DNA from: Poa pratensis
Lineage: Eukaryota; Streptophyta; Magnoliopsida; Poales; Poaceae
NCBI GenBank assembly: GCA_947311845.1
Contig: CAMZMU010000111.1
Span: 20,531,528-20,595,527 of the forward strand
Direction: 5' to 3'
DNA: 64,000 nucleotides
The notes beneath the pieces are model-generated. The model was not told the origin of the DNA. It did not search any database and saw only the letters and a program-made list of their open reading frames with translations. Of this stretch, positions 45,933-58,240 are shown one piece after another; the first letter of the stretch is position 1; each line of letters opens with the position of its first letter. The translations under genes and the position numbers were made by a program.

Positions 45933-46275
45933 TGATGGGCGTCAAGAGGGCAGGTGGTGGAAGCGGGATGACTGCGGGGTACAGGGAGGTTTGGATATTG
46001 GCGGTGGATGGGTGGTTGCACCGGCGGCGATGGCAAAGATGGCCTCAATCGCGAGCGGGCAGGTTTTGGGCGGCAGTTGGAGCCCTTCGCGTGTCGTTTC
46101 GCGTTTTTGGGCATGACCCCAAGTGATCTAAATTTGATCACTACTAATCTAAATTTACATCAAGATGTCAAACATTTGGGTAAAACTTACATCATGGGCA
46201 GTTGTTGGAGGCCTATTTTTACCCCCTGGTGGTCTTAAAAACAGCTATAACCTAGTTTACATCACTTATTGGAGA

Positions 46276-47094
46276 TTCTCTCAGAACTGGTTACTCGTGA
46301 GAACTTGCCGTGTGCCGGACAAAATGCACAACTGGAACCTTCGATTTACTAATTCAACCGCGAGGCGGCGATGCGCCTCCTCGTTTCCATGGTTCATGTG
46401 GTTGTCGGGGTCTCGGACGCCTACTAGCGCGCGTGGTTGGGCCATCGGACCAATAGGTTTTTTTTTTACCATTTTCAATTCTTTCTTTCTTGTATGTTGT
46501 TTTGTTTTAGAATATTCATTCGAATGTTGTTGAAAGTTTGACATAACCAAAAACGAAATTTGCCATGTCAGCCGCCCTATTCTTTCCCGCGTCTATCTAT
46601 ATGACCTGGCCCGTGCGAGCTGGTGTTAAGACTTTCAGATGTAAGATTCAAAAAAAATTCACTTTGTCTTAGAAAGTCGCCTCTCGTTTTGAGCATGTCT
46701 AAATATAGGAAATATGGCTGAGCTTACTTGAGCATCAAGTAAGAGCATGGTCTGGCTTAGAGATCTCACTTGTTACTCCTAAAGATGATTTGACATCTCA
46801 ATATCGGGTAGGCGTCGTTAGATAGCTTACGATTTAGCATGTTATATGTCTTGATGGTACGGGGATCACCTCAAGATCCATCATGAGGGATTGAGAATGT
46901 TTTGAAAAACTTGAGCTCAAGGAGATCAAAATAAATATGTTTTGACACATGTTAGAGTTCAAATAGATATCAGACTCTCTCGCCCAGTATGAAACTCGGA
47001 TAGGCTTACTTAATTTAATACGCTAAATATTTTAGTCACTTTTATGTTTGCTCCTCTAGTACACTAGTAACCTCTGTTAGGATATTTTATTGAC
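46276..47094. other. Intergenic stretch, no feature recognised
   Basis: AT-rich, with only short frames and no terminal repeats or RNA-gene features. Confidence 0.4.
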
Positions 47095-47097
47095 TTA

Positions 47098-48075
47098 GAG
47101 TCTGTTTGTTTGAGCTGCAGCTTTTAAAAAACAGCTGTAGCTTGTGGGCTGTGAGAAAGCAGCTGTGAGAAGCAGCTGCTGAAAGCAGAGATTTGATGTT
47201 TGGCAAGAGTGTTGTTGGCAGCTGTTGCTGTTGGTTTTATGGGTGAAATGTCTAGAATACCCTGAGTGCTGAAAGTATTGTATAAACACTGATTTGAAAC
47301 GAATTAGGTGTTTCTGAGTGTTTTAAGAGTTGAATTATTTCGATATACTAATTGTTAATCGTGCTTTGTGTGGGAATAATTTTTTTGGAGTGTTTTGTAT
47401 TGCAATATATTCATAAGATAATACGAGAATTATTACAAGACTTCTCCATATGTACACAAAAGATATATTCATATATGTCTGTGGAAACAAAAAAGTTACA
47501 ACACAAAAGTTTTGGAAAATGGCAAGATCAATCTACCTCTGAAAGGAAATTTCAAACGGACAACCGAGTGCGACGAATTTAATAAAATTCGTTTAAAAAT
47601 TGTGCTAATTTCGGTCCAAAATTAAGAACATGCAGTTCACGAAACTCAAAAACGATCACGGGAATGGAACCTATTCGTCAACACACACGTATTTCACATA
47701 CACATTATTTTGAATCGGAATATATTTGTGTGAGATGGAGTATGGCTTACTCCATACAAGTACCGTACAGCAACAGGAAAAAAAGAAGAAAGAACGGTCG
47801 TATAGGCATGCGAAGCGAAGGAAAGTCGCAGTTCAGGCTAGCGGTGGCAGCGCCATTGTAATTTCTGGCAGCCGCGTGGGTAATAAAGAAAAACGATTCA
47901 GAACTTAAGGAGAAAGCTGCGGGAAGCACCTCCCGGCCTGCTTCATCTCTCCTTCGCTTCTCCAGTGTATTTTCCCACCGCGCTTTTGAAAAGGGCTTTT
48001 CCATTTGATGCTGTTTGTTTGGGTTTTTGCTTTTCGAGCCCAAAAGCAGAAGCAAAAGCCCAAACAAACAGGGCC
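47098..48075. mobile_element. Non-autonomous Tourist/Harbinger-like DNA transposon
   Basis: A 978-bp element with ends gagtctgtttgtttg and, inverse of the right end, ggccctgtttgtttgg. It is flanked by TTA on both sides (47095-47097 and 48076-48078). The subterminal regions are rich in agcagctg / caaaagcagaagc motifs. No transposase frame is seen. A hAT-type origin is the alternative, but 8-bp duplications are not apparent. Confidence 0.65.
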
Positions 48076-48078
48076 TTA

Positions 48079-49140
48079 GACATGTGCACCCCAACTACTA
48101 GCTAGGAAGACATTTGGATGCAACAATGTATAAACACAATGTAATGCATCAAGTGGCACGCATTAAAATATAAAGAAATGCAATTTTTAATTCGCTAAGA
48201 TTTAGGGAAATTGAGGTTTTTAAATGTCAATACTAAATTTTAAAACTGAAATTATTATTTAGAAATAGGTTAATTAGCACAAAAAATCAAATGAAAAGGA
48301 ATAAAAAGAATATGCATCTCAGTGTAGAGTCAGGAACCTAACCTACATTAAAAACATAAGCATCTTTAAGTCAACTAGGTATAATGAGAAGTACCACTTG
48401 TAAAAATATTATACCAAAATATGATGTACAAATAAATAATAACATATATTAAGTGGAAGAATATATTATCAAAAAATAAAAAAGTTTAGTATAAATAGTT
48501 GGGTGCCACATATTCCTCGATCACGGTGTGGTGACGCTTGGTGGAGAGCTTGATCTCTCTCTCACCTCAGTCCCCACTCCAGTTTCGTCGCAGATTCCCA
48601 AACCTTCCCACGATTCAAACTAATATATTGCTTCTCGATTCCCCAACAGCTACGCCCTAAAAATCTCATAAATAAAATTGCTATACCACCCTAACTGACG
48701 GAGGAAAGGTAGAAGAGTATATTTTCTGATCAAACGGCTGGAGCCCGATGACGAGGAGCCTGATGTGGAGACACTTGATGCGATCCATCAGTTTCGTGTG
48801 CATTTTCAGCTGCATAGGCTTGGCCTTAGTTTTGAGGGGTAAGCTGGACTAGGAACAAATGCTTCAAATTCTGTGAAGCTGGGAACGCAGAAGCAGCTGC
48901 TGCATTACAAAAATTCTAGTGAGGACGATTCAACATGCACGTCATGTGGCAAAGATTCTGCTTGCGACAATAAGCACAGTGCGTTGTAGGCAGATGGGGA
49001 CTAGATGTTATCGGCCACCGGTTAATGCTGATGGGATGTATCATGTGGCAAATATTTTGCGGATGTATCATGTGGCAAAGATTTTGCTTTCTGACTGGGA
49101 TGATGCCACTGCGATTATGATCAACAACAACAACAACAAC

Positions 49141-49196
<56 letters not shown>

Positions 49197-49934
49197 TGAA
49201 GATGGATGGAATCAACACTGGCAATGGAAGGACAAGATCAATCGACAACGTTTTATGTGCAAATGAGGCCTTGCACAAATGTCATGGTTGTCGAATATCC
49301 GACTGAGTCTATGCAGACACGGTGGCTGCACGAGCGGAAGCGAGAGACCATATTTGAGCTAGAATCAGAGCTGACAGTGACGCATAGGTTGATGGAGGCA
49401 AAAGTAAAGCGCTCGAGTTATGGGTCGGATTCAAGGTCGTCACTGTGGCGAGGGGGCTTCGAGGACATATGCCTGATTTCGGGTCGGAAGCGGCCGGAAC
49501 TGCATTGTTACGGAAATGACAAGCAAATACAGGCACTTGACGTGAGCGTGAAGAGCAACGTAAGCACCCGCCGCAATGTTACGGAAATGACAAGCAAATA
49601 CTACATCACAATGCTGTTTGCATTACATGCACGGAATGTGAACAAGTACGCCACTCGCGTTACACAAAGACAGAAACATGTAGACACTGAACACAGTGAC
49701 GATCCATGCGCTAACATGCATGGTACCAGACCTAGTTAATTTACGACCCTTGACGATAACTGATGCACAAACACGACTTCACAGAAGCACACATACTACA
49801 CACACTCATTTTTTATCTCCCGAAAATATACGTACTAGACCCATAGATTCACATTTAGAATGCTCCGGAAGAACGATATATGGCCGCCGTTTAAGCATGC
49901 ATCGAGCCTCCCCACTCCCCTGCTCCAAGAACTG
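48079..49934. other. Intergenic stretch with one microsatellite
   Basis: AT-rich to about 48500, then mixed composition. The plus frame at 49206-49739 (177 aa) has no recognisable motif, and its start adjoins the microsatellite. I see no gene that can be supported. Confidence 0.4.
49122..49196 (+). repeat. Compound microsatellite (AAC)n(ATA)n
   Basis: About six CAA/AAC units (49122-49140) pass directly into about 18 ATA units (49141-49196). It produces artificial poly-Asn/poly-Ile frames on the plus strand and poly-Tyr on the minus strand. Confidence 0.95.
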
Positions 49935-50057
49935 CTAGCCTTCCGCAGGAGCTGCACCGCAGAAGCAGAGGAGCTTCATGATGCTCTTCAGGACCCCGCC
50001 ACGCCTCGGCAGCGGCTTGCTCTGCTTCCCATCAGCACCGTGGCCGTTCTTCTCCAT
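49935..50057 (-). CDS. Candidate 40-residue small ORF with its own TATA box
   Basis: The minus frame starts at 50057 in a good plant initiation context (ctccATGGAG) and ends at 49935. The product is basic in the middle (KPLPRRGGVLKSIMKLLCFC) with a short hydrophobic, cysteine-containing C-terminal segment, and no signal peptide. A TATA box lies 104 nt upstream. The longer minus frame starting at 50189 would begin upstream of the expected transcription start and is less likely. I do not recognise the family. It could be a genuine small grass peptide or the 3' remnant of a larger gene. Confidence 0.35.
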   Translation of the reverse strand: MEKNGHGADGKQSKPLPRRGGVLKSIMKLLCFCGAAPAEG

Positions 50058-50160
50058 GGAGAGCCAACAGATATCAGTACTCCTACACTGAATGATCTGT
50101 AGAGGAGGACGAGTAGCCAACAAAGACACTTCACGGCACCAACATTCTGCAGGAGGGACG

Positions 50161-50170
50161 TTTATATAGA
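50161..50170 (-). promoter_or_regulatory. TATA box candidate for the small ORF
   Basis: The minus strand reads TCTATATAAA, a strong plant TATA box, followed by a C-rich stretch where transcription could start. It lies 104 nt upstream of the ATG at 50057. Confidence 0.45.
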
Positions 50171-50189
50171 TGTCCTTGGCTCCTTGCAA

Positions 50190-50980
50190 CTCTAGCTAGG
50201 TCGGTTCAGACATTTTCACGCCTGTTTCGGGGGTAAGATCAGGAAAACTCACTGTAAGTACGTCGTGTGAGTGACTGGGCGCTCGTCGGCTCGTGTAGGA
50301 CGGACGTGCCCCCTCTCCAAGGAAACGCCTCCCCGATTGTATCCGTGTGAGTGTTGCATTTGTATGGACGCGTTCCTGCGTTGTTCTTGCTTAGTCCGAT
50401 GGTCGTGTGGCCACAAAATACTGAGCAGGACGCAGTGGCGAGTTTTCCCGGAAAACGGGTGTGATTTTCACCATTTTGTTTTGTGCGGCTCTTGCGTTGG
50501 TACAACCCTAGTTTATCGAGGGCGGAATTTACACGATCCTTACCGCCGGCTAATCTGCCTATACCACCAGTTCACTTCAAGTTCGGCTGCTAGACTAGCA
50601 TCGTCGCCGACCAGCTAGGTATATACACGGAATGTTCCTGCTTTCCTTCCAGGTGGACATAAATCACGCAGGATGTGAAACAGGGTTTCAATACCTCAGT
50701 TGCAATAGAACTTGCCAACACGGTTTAATCATCTGACTGGAAATATAAAATGGCAAACATAGCCCTTTTATCATCATTTTATCATATTTTATTACCAAAT
50801 TTGACAAGCATCTACATCTATGTATTTTTCTAGGAACTTTTTTTTCAAAATTTGTTTTAAACTTGTAGATATAATTTTTCTCTAAATTACATCGTGCATT
50901 ATATGATGTTTAGGATCAGAAATTCAGGTTGAGTCGAGATCTGGTGGTAACTAGGTACTCACCACGTGCTTGCAGCACAT
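50190..50980. other. Intergenic stretch, no gene recognised
   Basis: Only short frames (up to 115 aa, without domain character). AT-rich from about 50690. It could contain the distal promoter of the small ORF. Confidence 0.35.
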
Positions 50981-50989
50981 CCAAGGGAC

Positions 50990-51418
50990 GATTTTTTTAA
51001 ATAAATATAGCCCCCTGCTCAATGGAATTGCCAAAAGTAGCCCCTCCGAATTTATTGTCAAAAATGGTCTCGGCGGGAAGTGCAAAAAGCGACACGTGTC
51101 TTCCCGCCAACTCCAAAGAGGAAAATGACTTCCAGCCGTACCAACTGGCGGAAGGCGACTTTCTGCCACCTGAGTTGGCTGAACGTCACTTTGTGCTATT
51201 GGCAGAAGCATACGTTGCACCACTTTGCGCCAAACCAAAACTCGACACATGTCTTTCCGCCAGCTCTGTTGGCGGGAAGTCACTTTACGCCAGCTCTGTT
51301 GGCTGAAGGACACGTGTCGCTTTTTGCACTTTCCATCGGGGCCATTTTTATAATAAAATTCGGAGGGGTTACTTTTGACAATTGCATTGGGCAGGGGCTA
51401 TATTTGTAAAAAAAAATC
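50990..51418. mobile_element. Mutator-type foldback MITE with 9-bp TSD
   Basis: A 429-bp element with ends gatttttttaaataaatata and, inverse, gatttttttttacaaatata. The arms continue as 'agtgcaaaaagcgacacgtg' and its inverse at about 51307-51335. The perfect 9-bp duplication ccaagggac flanks it (50981-50989 and 51419-51427). The centre has several 'ccgccagctctgttggcggg'-like units. No ORF is credible. Confidence 0.88.
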
Positions 51419-51427
51419 CCAAGGGAC

Positions 51428-52121
51428 CGCCTAGTAGCGATTTCATGTGAATATATCATTATATGGGGTGATAAAGATTCGTGAGTACAACCAATCCATG
51501 TTTGTCTTATCTTGGTGTGTTCCTATGGCTTAGTTGATTAAGAAATAATTATTTCTCAGTGGACTGTTGCTAGCCGTTAGATAACCATTTTTTCTCTTGC
51601 ACTTGTATGAATCCTGACGTCTGATCTATAGGTTCTCGTGGTGCCTTAGAAATAGACATTTTTCATTCCTAAGTCATCTGAGAAAAACCAGGAGCATTGC
51701 TTATATAGTACTAGTATCTAAAACGCTGAGGCCCTTCAACATTCATTTGTTTTATTCTCCTATATTCGCCTATCGTTATCAGCGAGTAAACAAAACTAGA
51801 CGTCGATATATGTAGGCATAAAGCGTCAACAATGCTCTAGCTCTCAAAACGAAGCAAATACAGGAACATATTTGTACAGTATAGACCCAGTGAATCGTGT
51901 ACTGCGGTCTGGGGCACAGATTCAACATCAGGAACTAAAAACGCTTATAAAGCGTCCTTTATGGCCAAAAAAGACCAACAATGCATTCATCTGGCGTTGG
52001 AGTTTTATCCGTTGATCTCAATCATTGGTGCTGGACGAGGAGAAGCAGCCACAAATGAGCTCAAACATGCTCTTCTTCAAATATTTTCGGCAATTGGCTT
52101 AACGGTGTGTGTCATAGGTTT
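51428..52121. other. Intergenic stretch, nothing recognised
   Basis: AT-rich, with one 61-aa frame and no inverted or direct terminal repeats. Confidence 0.4.
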
Positions 52122-52605
52122 GTCACGGCAGATGTCATTGGGATGACTTCGTAGGTGTGGGGTTTATGCGATTGGAGCGTCACCGAGCTTGAGATCATAG
52201 GGCACAAGGAAGACAATATTTACCCAGGTTCGGCCCCTCGATGTGAGGTAAAGAACTACTTCCTGCCTATTCTAGATTGAAATTGATATGTATATCGTGT
52301 TACAAGGGTTGCGATTCGTTGTGTCGAATCGTCTCTAGTTATAGGGTTTGGAACTTTAGAGCCTCCTCCCCCTACGTCCTGCGAGCCCTCTTTATATATC
52401 CAGGGGCTCGCTAGATTAAAAAGAAAGCTTCTCCCTTTAGGAAAGTATAAGCCAGAGTGCTACTTGTAGACTAATCTTTTTCGTGTCTTCCAATGCAAGT
52501 TATCTCCGATCTTATATATCTTTCTCTTATCATGTCATGATCTTGGGTCGGCCCATCTTCGTGTAAGCCCACAGGTGGTGCGGCTGTGAATTATTAATGA
52601 GTCGC
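52122..52605 (-). repeat. LTR-like fragment into which the Tat element inserted
   Basis: Starts tgtcacggcagatg and contains 'tttacccaggttcggcccctc', a phrase common in grass LTRs in this orientation. The fragment stops where the younger LTR begins at 52606, so its other part should lie beyond the right edge of the nested elements. The family is not determined. Confidence 0.4.
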
Positions 52606-53104
52606 TGATGTGGACCTACCCTTCGGGTGCCCGCCATGAGGGCACCTGGTGCACTTATAAGATAAGGCCCAGCAGCAAGCCTGCCAGAGGACCACGGCCA
52701 AGGCCTGCGAAGTGGGCCCAGCAAGGAGAAGTACGCTACAAGACAATAGAAGCTTAGGTCGGTAGAGACCTACCTTACATGTAAACCTGATCGGATGCGA
52801 ACTTCCGAGGCCCAGCCTCCTATATAAAGGTTGGGAGGGCCGCCGATCTAGAGCACGCAATACTCATACCACCAAAACCCTAGTGAGATCGACATCTCGT
52901 CGGGACACCATTGGAGCTCCATTGTACACCTCATACCTCAATACCAGACAAGCAGGAAGTAGGGTGTTACTCTCCGGGGCCGGGCCTGAACCTGGGTAAA
53001 TCCTCGCTTGTCAGTCGTCAATACTAGCAGTGCTACCAAGTCTCTCTCTACTATCTCAACCCTAGGTACCGAACCATGGGATTTGCCGTGGTACCCCCAC
53101 GTCA
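52606..53104 (+). repeat. 5' LTR of the Tat element
   Basis: A 499-bp block beginning tgatgtgga and ending cccccacgtca; the ends are imperfect inverted repeats. A TATA box (cctatataaagg, about 52821) lies near its middle. The primer binding site follows directly. The start is inferred from the inverted ends, since no second LTR is in the window for comparison. Confidence 0.65.
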
Positions 53105-53123
53105 TTTGGCGCCGTCTGTGGGA
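53105..53123 (+). other. Primer binding site of the Tat element
   Basis: tttggcgccgtctgtggga immediately follows the LTR end. This tggcgcc... form is usual for grass Gypsy elements primed by a host tRNA. Confidence 0.75.
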
Positions 53124-54840
53124 AAGACTAGCGTTGTATCTACGGTTTCGCCGGCTTCATCTTCATCGACAAACGGCAGCTCGTCGGCGATCCAGAAACC
53201 GATCTACTTCGGCTCCTTCGGATTCGACCCACACTCACCGGCCTCTCGCCCGGCGTTCGTGAACCTCCACTCAGGTGTGGATCTGATCTTCGGTAGCTTC
53301 AACTTTCATGCTAGTCGGTGGGGAACACATAACTTGACGGACCCGCGTCAACTCGCAGCGATCGCACCCGCGTCTCCATCGACTGCGTCTCCATCGACTG
53401 CGTCTTCACCGACCGCGGCGATCGCACCTGCATCTCTATCGACTGCTTCGTCACCAACCGCATCGGCTACGCCTTCATCGACAACACCATCGATCGCACC
53501 TTCATCACCCGCATCTACATCGACCGCAAATTTCGCGCTTTCTTCGGATGCGGGAGTAGCGTCTTCATCGACTTATACACCAAGCTCGGCATCAGCACCC
53601 CTCGACACATCAAGCGCAGTCGAAGACGAGGTTGAGTCTGCCTACCGTGACGACAGCAACGAGCCACGCATGCTGGCCGACAGCGACATCGACTCCGACA
53701 TCTTCACCAACAACTACGGGAACGACGGCAGAAGCCAATACTCGCGCGCCATCCCCTTCCAGGTCTGCGTGGTCATCGAGAAAGATGGGAGAAATCCTGA
53801 AACATCCAAGGCTGCCGCTCGCCGCAGCACACCAACATATCCCATGACGGTGACTATGCCGAACGGGAAAACAACGATCACTATCACGGAGGAGATGGCG
53901 GCCAAGGCATAAAAGGCCATCCAAGAGTGCATCATGATGCCCGAAGACTCGACCCGCGAAGAGATAGCGGCACACTGGTACCTCCTCTGGCAGGCGAGCC
54001 TGCGGCTGAAGAACTATCAAGCAACGCTCGATGAGCGCAGGAGGCAAGCGAGCGCGTCGAGTGCGCGAAGGGCGGCGCTATCCGTCCAATACTCGGGACA
54101 TACGGACCCGAGGCGCAGAAACAGAACGTTCTGCATCCTGGAAGCTGACAGAGCGGAAACTAACCCGCAACTTGGGCCTCTCCTTCATGACGCATGACGA
54201 AGAAAGGATTCCCATCCCCAAAACAGCTACATGAACCCTGATCTCGGTGGCCACATACCTGCGGGCAACTCAACCTCCAGAAGATGACCAAAATGCAGCC
54301 CTGCACCGTCAACAGATAAAATCACTCAACCTAGCAGGCGCAGCTTTGATCCCGGAAGCTGACGTGGACGTAGGAAACCCACCACCCGAAGGAAACAAAA
54401 GCCGCCGCGCGGCCAGCCCGCGAAGAGAACCGCGGAGTCGCGACGATCGCGACCGCTCGACCCGCGAAGACAGGGAACATGGACACCGGCGCGCGACGAA
54501 GACCGTTCCGGACGGGATCGAGGGCAGCCGAGCACTCGCCACCTAAGGGAAGGCGAGGACGCCCGCAACGTCATAACCCCCATCGCAAAGTCAACAAAAG
54601 CCGAGCCACGAGACCCTCTCGCTCCCCTAGCAGCGAATCATACTCCGAGGGCGAGTTCGAGCCCTCTGGAGCTCCATGCTTCACTTGATATATCCGCGAG
54701 ACCAGGATGCCCAAAGGGTTCGGATTAACATCTGAAACACCCAAGTTCGACGGGCGTTAGGAGCCATCGTCCTGACTGGAGGATTACAAGATAGCAGTCT
54801 CCTGTCAACGGGGCACAACAACGACAGCAATACAGTACAT
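53124..54840 (+). pseudogene. Gag N-terminal region, broken
   Basis: The frame in phase with 53076 is Ser/Thr/Pro-rich and ends in a TAA at 53910-53912. The same phase reopens at once (EDSTREEIAAHWYLLWQASL, about 53940-54060) before phase is lost near 54070. The 53076 ATG lies inside the LTR, so the true gag start is further right. From about 54240 to 54700 the sequence is basic and Arg/Ser-rich in more than one frame. Confidence 0.7.
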
Positions 54841-54847
54841 CCAGCTG

Positions 54848-56568
54848 ATGATGGTGGGGACAGCTCGAGACTGGCTAAAGAGTTTACCCCAAAGCTTATA
54901 TGACTCATGGGATCACTTCTGGGAAGACTTTGTCAAGAACTTCCTCACAACATGCGAGCGGCCCGCAACATTCGAAGAGTTACGAGCCTGCAAACAGCGA
55001 TCAGACGAGCTGCTTCGGGAGTACATCCGACGATGGACCACCATGCGCAACTCCGTAGGGGTAATATCAGAAGACAGAGAAATCGATGCATTCACTCGCG
55101 GCGTCGCCAGGCGTGACCTCCGAGAAGCACTTGGACGAGAAAAGCCAAGATCCATTGATCAACTCATGAAAGTAGCGAACGAGTGGGCGGATGGCGAAGA
55201 CTCGATGCGAGACGAGCACCATGGGGGACCACGCGGCAACAACGACAACGACAACTGGAGCCAAAGAAACAGTCGCGGTAACGACAGGAGGCACAAGCGC
55301 AAGTCCCACCACTATGATGACACGGACGGTGTCGAACTGGTGGCGGCTGGGTACGTCGATGCACGTGACGATCGAGGCCGCAGCGGAAGTCGACAGGACG
55401 ACCGCAGGGACAGCCGTGACTTTGAACAGCGTGGCGACGGGTACCGCAAGCGGGAATGGCGAAAAGTCAGTGACGAGTCGCGAGACCTACGCACAGCCAC
55501 AGAAGAAATAGAGGAAGAATGCAGATTTCACATGTTCAAGGGCCAGGACGGAAAACTCCACTCAAGCCACCTGCTGAAATATTACAGAAAATTCACAAGG
55601 CTGGCAAGTGAATACGCAAAGGGCCTTCAAACAACTCCTGGTACAGCTGCAAACGGAGCTCCTCCTCCTCCAGCAGCAGGGCCAACCGGGCAAATGGCGG
55701 GTGCAATTCACCACCAGGCACGCATAGAGGCCCCGGCAGCGGCAACAGATCAATATCTCGAGCCTCGTGGGCAGATGAACATGATAGAAAAGGGACGCCC
55801 ATCCAATAGGGAACAGAAACTGATCACTCACCAAGTTGATATGGCCACCATGGCACCCCCTGCAGTGCCCGAGTACCTGAAGGGGTCCGAGACTAGCATC
55901 ACATTCTCTCGCGAGGATCACCCGCCTACCGTGGTTCGTCCAGGGCACGCCGCATTGGTACTCGACACCCAAATCGGCGGCTTCGCTATGTCCAAGGTCT
56001 TCATGGACGGAGGGAGCGGAATCAACATCCTGTTCACTGACACACTACGCAAAATGAACCACTCGACTGAAAATCTGGCAAAATCAGATAACACCTTCCA
56101 TGGCATCGTCCCGGGCAAGACGGTTTACCTGCTCGGCACAGTACAATTTCCAGTCATCTTCGGCGAGCCAGGAAACTTCAGGACAGAGAAGATCGATTTC
56201 AAGGTCGTCGACTGGAAGTCACAATACCACGCCATCCTAGGGCAGCCGATGTTTGCTCGATTCATGGCGGTCCCACACTACGCCTACCTCAAGCTGAAGA
56301 TGCCGGGACCCAATGGCATTATCGCTGTGAACGGCAACTTTCAGCGCTCGGATAGCTACGATAGGGAGTTCAGCAAAATCTCCGAGATGTTCGGCATGCA
56401 GGAGCAACTCCAAGAGCTCTCCCTCAGCAATGATCGCACTCTTTTCCTGAGGCCAAGATACCGGCACCCGACGCTGCCTTCAGTGCAACAAACGACACAA
56501 GATCGCACCAAGTACACCCGACGGACCCATCTAAGACGGTCAACGTGTCATCGAGCTTATCTCCCGCA
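54848..56568 (+). pseudogene. Gag capsid-like domain and aspartic protease of the Tat element
   Basis: The retrotransposon gag domain is at about 54850-55200 (MVGTARDWLKSLP, FWEDFVKNFLTTC, SDELLREYIRRW). A charged linker and a CRFHMFKGQDGKLHSSH remnant at about 55520 follow, where a zinc knuckle would be expected. The protease at about 55940-56330 carries the family active-site form MDGGSGINIL. Phase differs from the RT that follows, and the change occurs between about 56450 and 56570. Confidence 0.85.
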
Positions 56569-58240
56569 TAGGAAGGCGCGCTCATTGAATTCCTCCGTGA
56601 GAACTGGGAAATCTTCGCCTGGTGTCCAGCCGACATGCCGGGTATACCCAGGGAATTCGCCGAGCACTCTCTCCAACTTTTTCCGGATGCCAGACCCGTG
56701 AAGCAAACAATGCGCCAGTTCTCCGAGCCAAAACGCGCAGCTATAGGACAAGAAGTCGACAGGCTACTAGATGCCAAGTTTATCCGCGAGATCAAGAAGT
56801 CGGACTGGGTCACCAATTACCCTGTCCTAGTACCAAAGAAGCGTACAAAAATCCCACGCATGTGTGTCGACTTCACCGCCCTCAACAAGTGTTGCCCCAA
56901 GGATCACTTCCCGTTGCCGCGCATCGACCAGATCGTCGACTCAACTACGGGGTGCGCACGCCTATCCTTCTTGGATGCCTACTCAGGCTACAACCAGATA
57001 AGGATGAGATCAGAAGACGAAGACAAGACAATATTCATCACCCCTTATGGCGTCTACTGCTACACAACTATGCCCTTCGGGCTCAAGAATGCGGGTGCCA
57101 CGTACCAGCGTATGATGCAGTCCTGCCTCAAAGGGCAAATCGGGCACAACGTCCAAGTCTACGTCGACAACATCGTCATCAAAACCAAAAAGGAGGACAC
57201 ACTCCTCGATGACCTGCGCGAAACATTCGCCAACTTCAACCATTACAAGATTAAGCTCAACCCTAAGAAGTGCGTCTTTGGCGTGCCAGCCGGACAGCTC
57301 CTGGGGTACCTCGTCTCGGCCCGAGGAATTGAAGCGGACCCGGAGAAGATCCAAGCCATCCTGACCATGCAGCCGCCGACCAAGCTTCGAGAGAACCAAA
57401 GGCGAGCTGGTCGGGTTGCAGGCCTCAGTCGCTTCATCAGCAAGCTCGGCGAAAAAGCACTTCCATTTTATCAACTGATGAAGAAATCGCATAACTTCGA
57501 GTGGACACCAGAAGCTCAAGCAGCCTTCATCGACCTCAAGCGCGTTCTGACGAGCCCCCCGGTCCTAGTCGCGCCTCGTGAGCGCGAGCCGCTATACCTA
57601 TTCATCTCCGCCACCAACCGGGTGGTCAGCACCATGCTTGTCGTCGAACGTATGGAAGAGGGACATGCTCATGGCGTGCAGAGACTAGTATACTACCTCA
57701 GTGAGGTGCTATCCATATCAAAACAGCGGTAACCACATTATCAGAAGCTGGCTTACACCGTGTTCATGACATGGCGCAAGGTCGTACACTACTTCGCAGA
57801 GCACCCAATAACGGTAGTGAGTGCAGCCGGGCTAGGCGACATCCTCACCAACCCTGACTCAACAGGAAGAGTCGCCAAGTGGGTCACCGAGCTTGGACCT
57901 CGTGACATCACATACAAGCATCCATCAGCGATCAAAGCGCAGGTCCTCCCTGACTTCACAACAGAATGGACAGAGGCTCAGCCACCGGGTGTCCCTGACG
58001 TGTCCAACTCATGGACAATGTACTTTGACGGCTCGAAGAAGAACGAGGGTGCAGGCGCAGGCGTGATCCTCACATCGCCGAAGGGGGACAAGCTCCGCTA
58101 CGTCTTGCAGATGGATTTCCCAAGACCCTCCAACAACGAGGCGGAGTATGAGGCCTTGCTACACGGCATGCGGATGGCCAAGGCTTGCGGGTGCAGTCGA
58201 CTCATAATGTACGGCGACTCGAATCTCGTTATGTAGCAAA
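56569..58240 (+). pseudogene. Reverse transcriptase and two RNase H regions of the Tat element
   Basis: One reading phase runs from 56569 to beyond 58300 with four stops: TAG 56569-56571, TAA 57730-57732, TAG 58234-58236 and TAG 58288-58290. RT motifs include VDFTALNKCCPKDHFPLP, SFLDAYSGYNQI and MPFGLKNAGATYQRMM. The catalytic box reads YVDN instead of YVDD (AAC at 57169-57171), which removes an active-site aspartate. RNase H starts near 57500 (FEWTPEAQAAFIDLKRVL). The second RNase H at about 58015-58236 has MYFDGSKKNEGAGAG and NNEAEYEALLHGM. Confidence 0.9.

Larger units (their letters stand above)
44246..46275 (-). mobile_element. Decayed PIF/Harbinger transposon
   Basis: Contains a PIF/Harbinger transposase remnant on the minus strand. 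The ends are loosely inverted: 'ataggtgatgtaaaatag' at about 44254 against, inverse, 'ataagtgatgtaaactag' at about 46267. This gives an element of about 2 kb. I could not confirm a TWA target duplication. A 23-G run (45910-45932) sits in the leader, between the transposase N-terminus and the right end. Confidence 0.5.

Noticed and set aside
45724..46141. Proline/glycine-rich frames on both strands
   Set aside because: Created by the 23-G homopolymer and the GC-rich leader of the Harbinger remnant.
49206..49739. 177-codon plus-strand frame
   Set aside because: It starts beside a microsatellite. It has no domain or splice context and contains an internal repeated phrase (ttacggaaatgacaagcaaat) typical of duplicated non-coding DNA.
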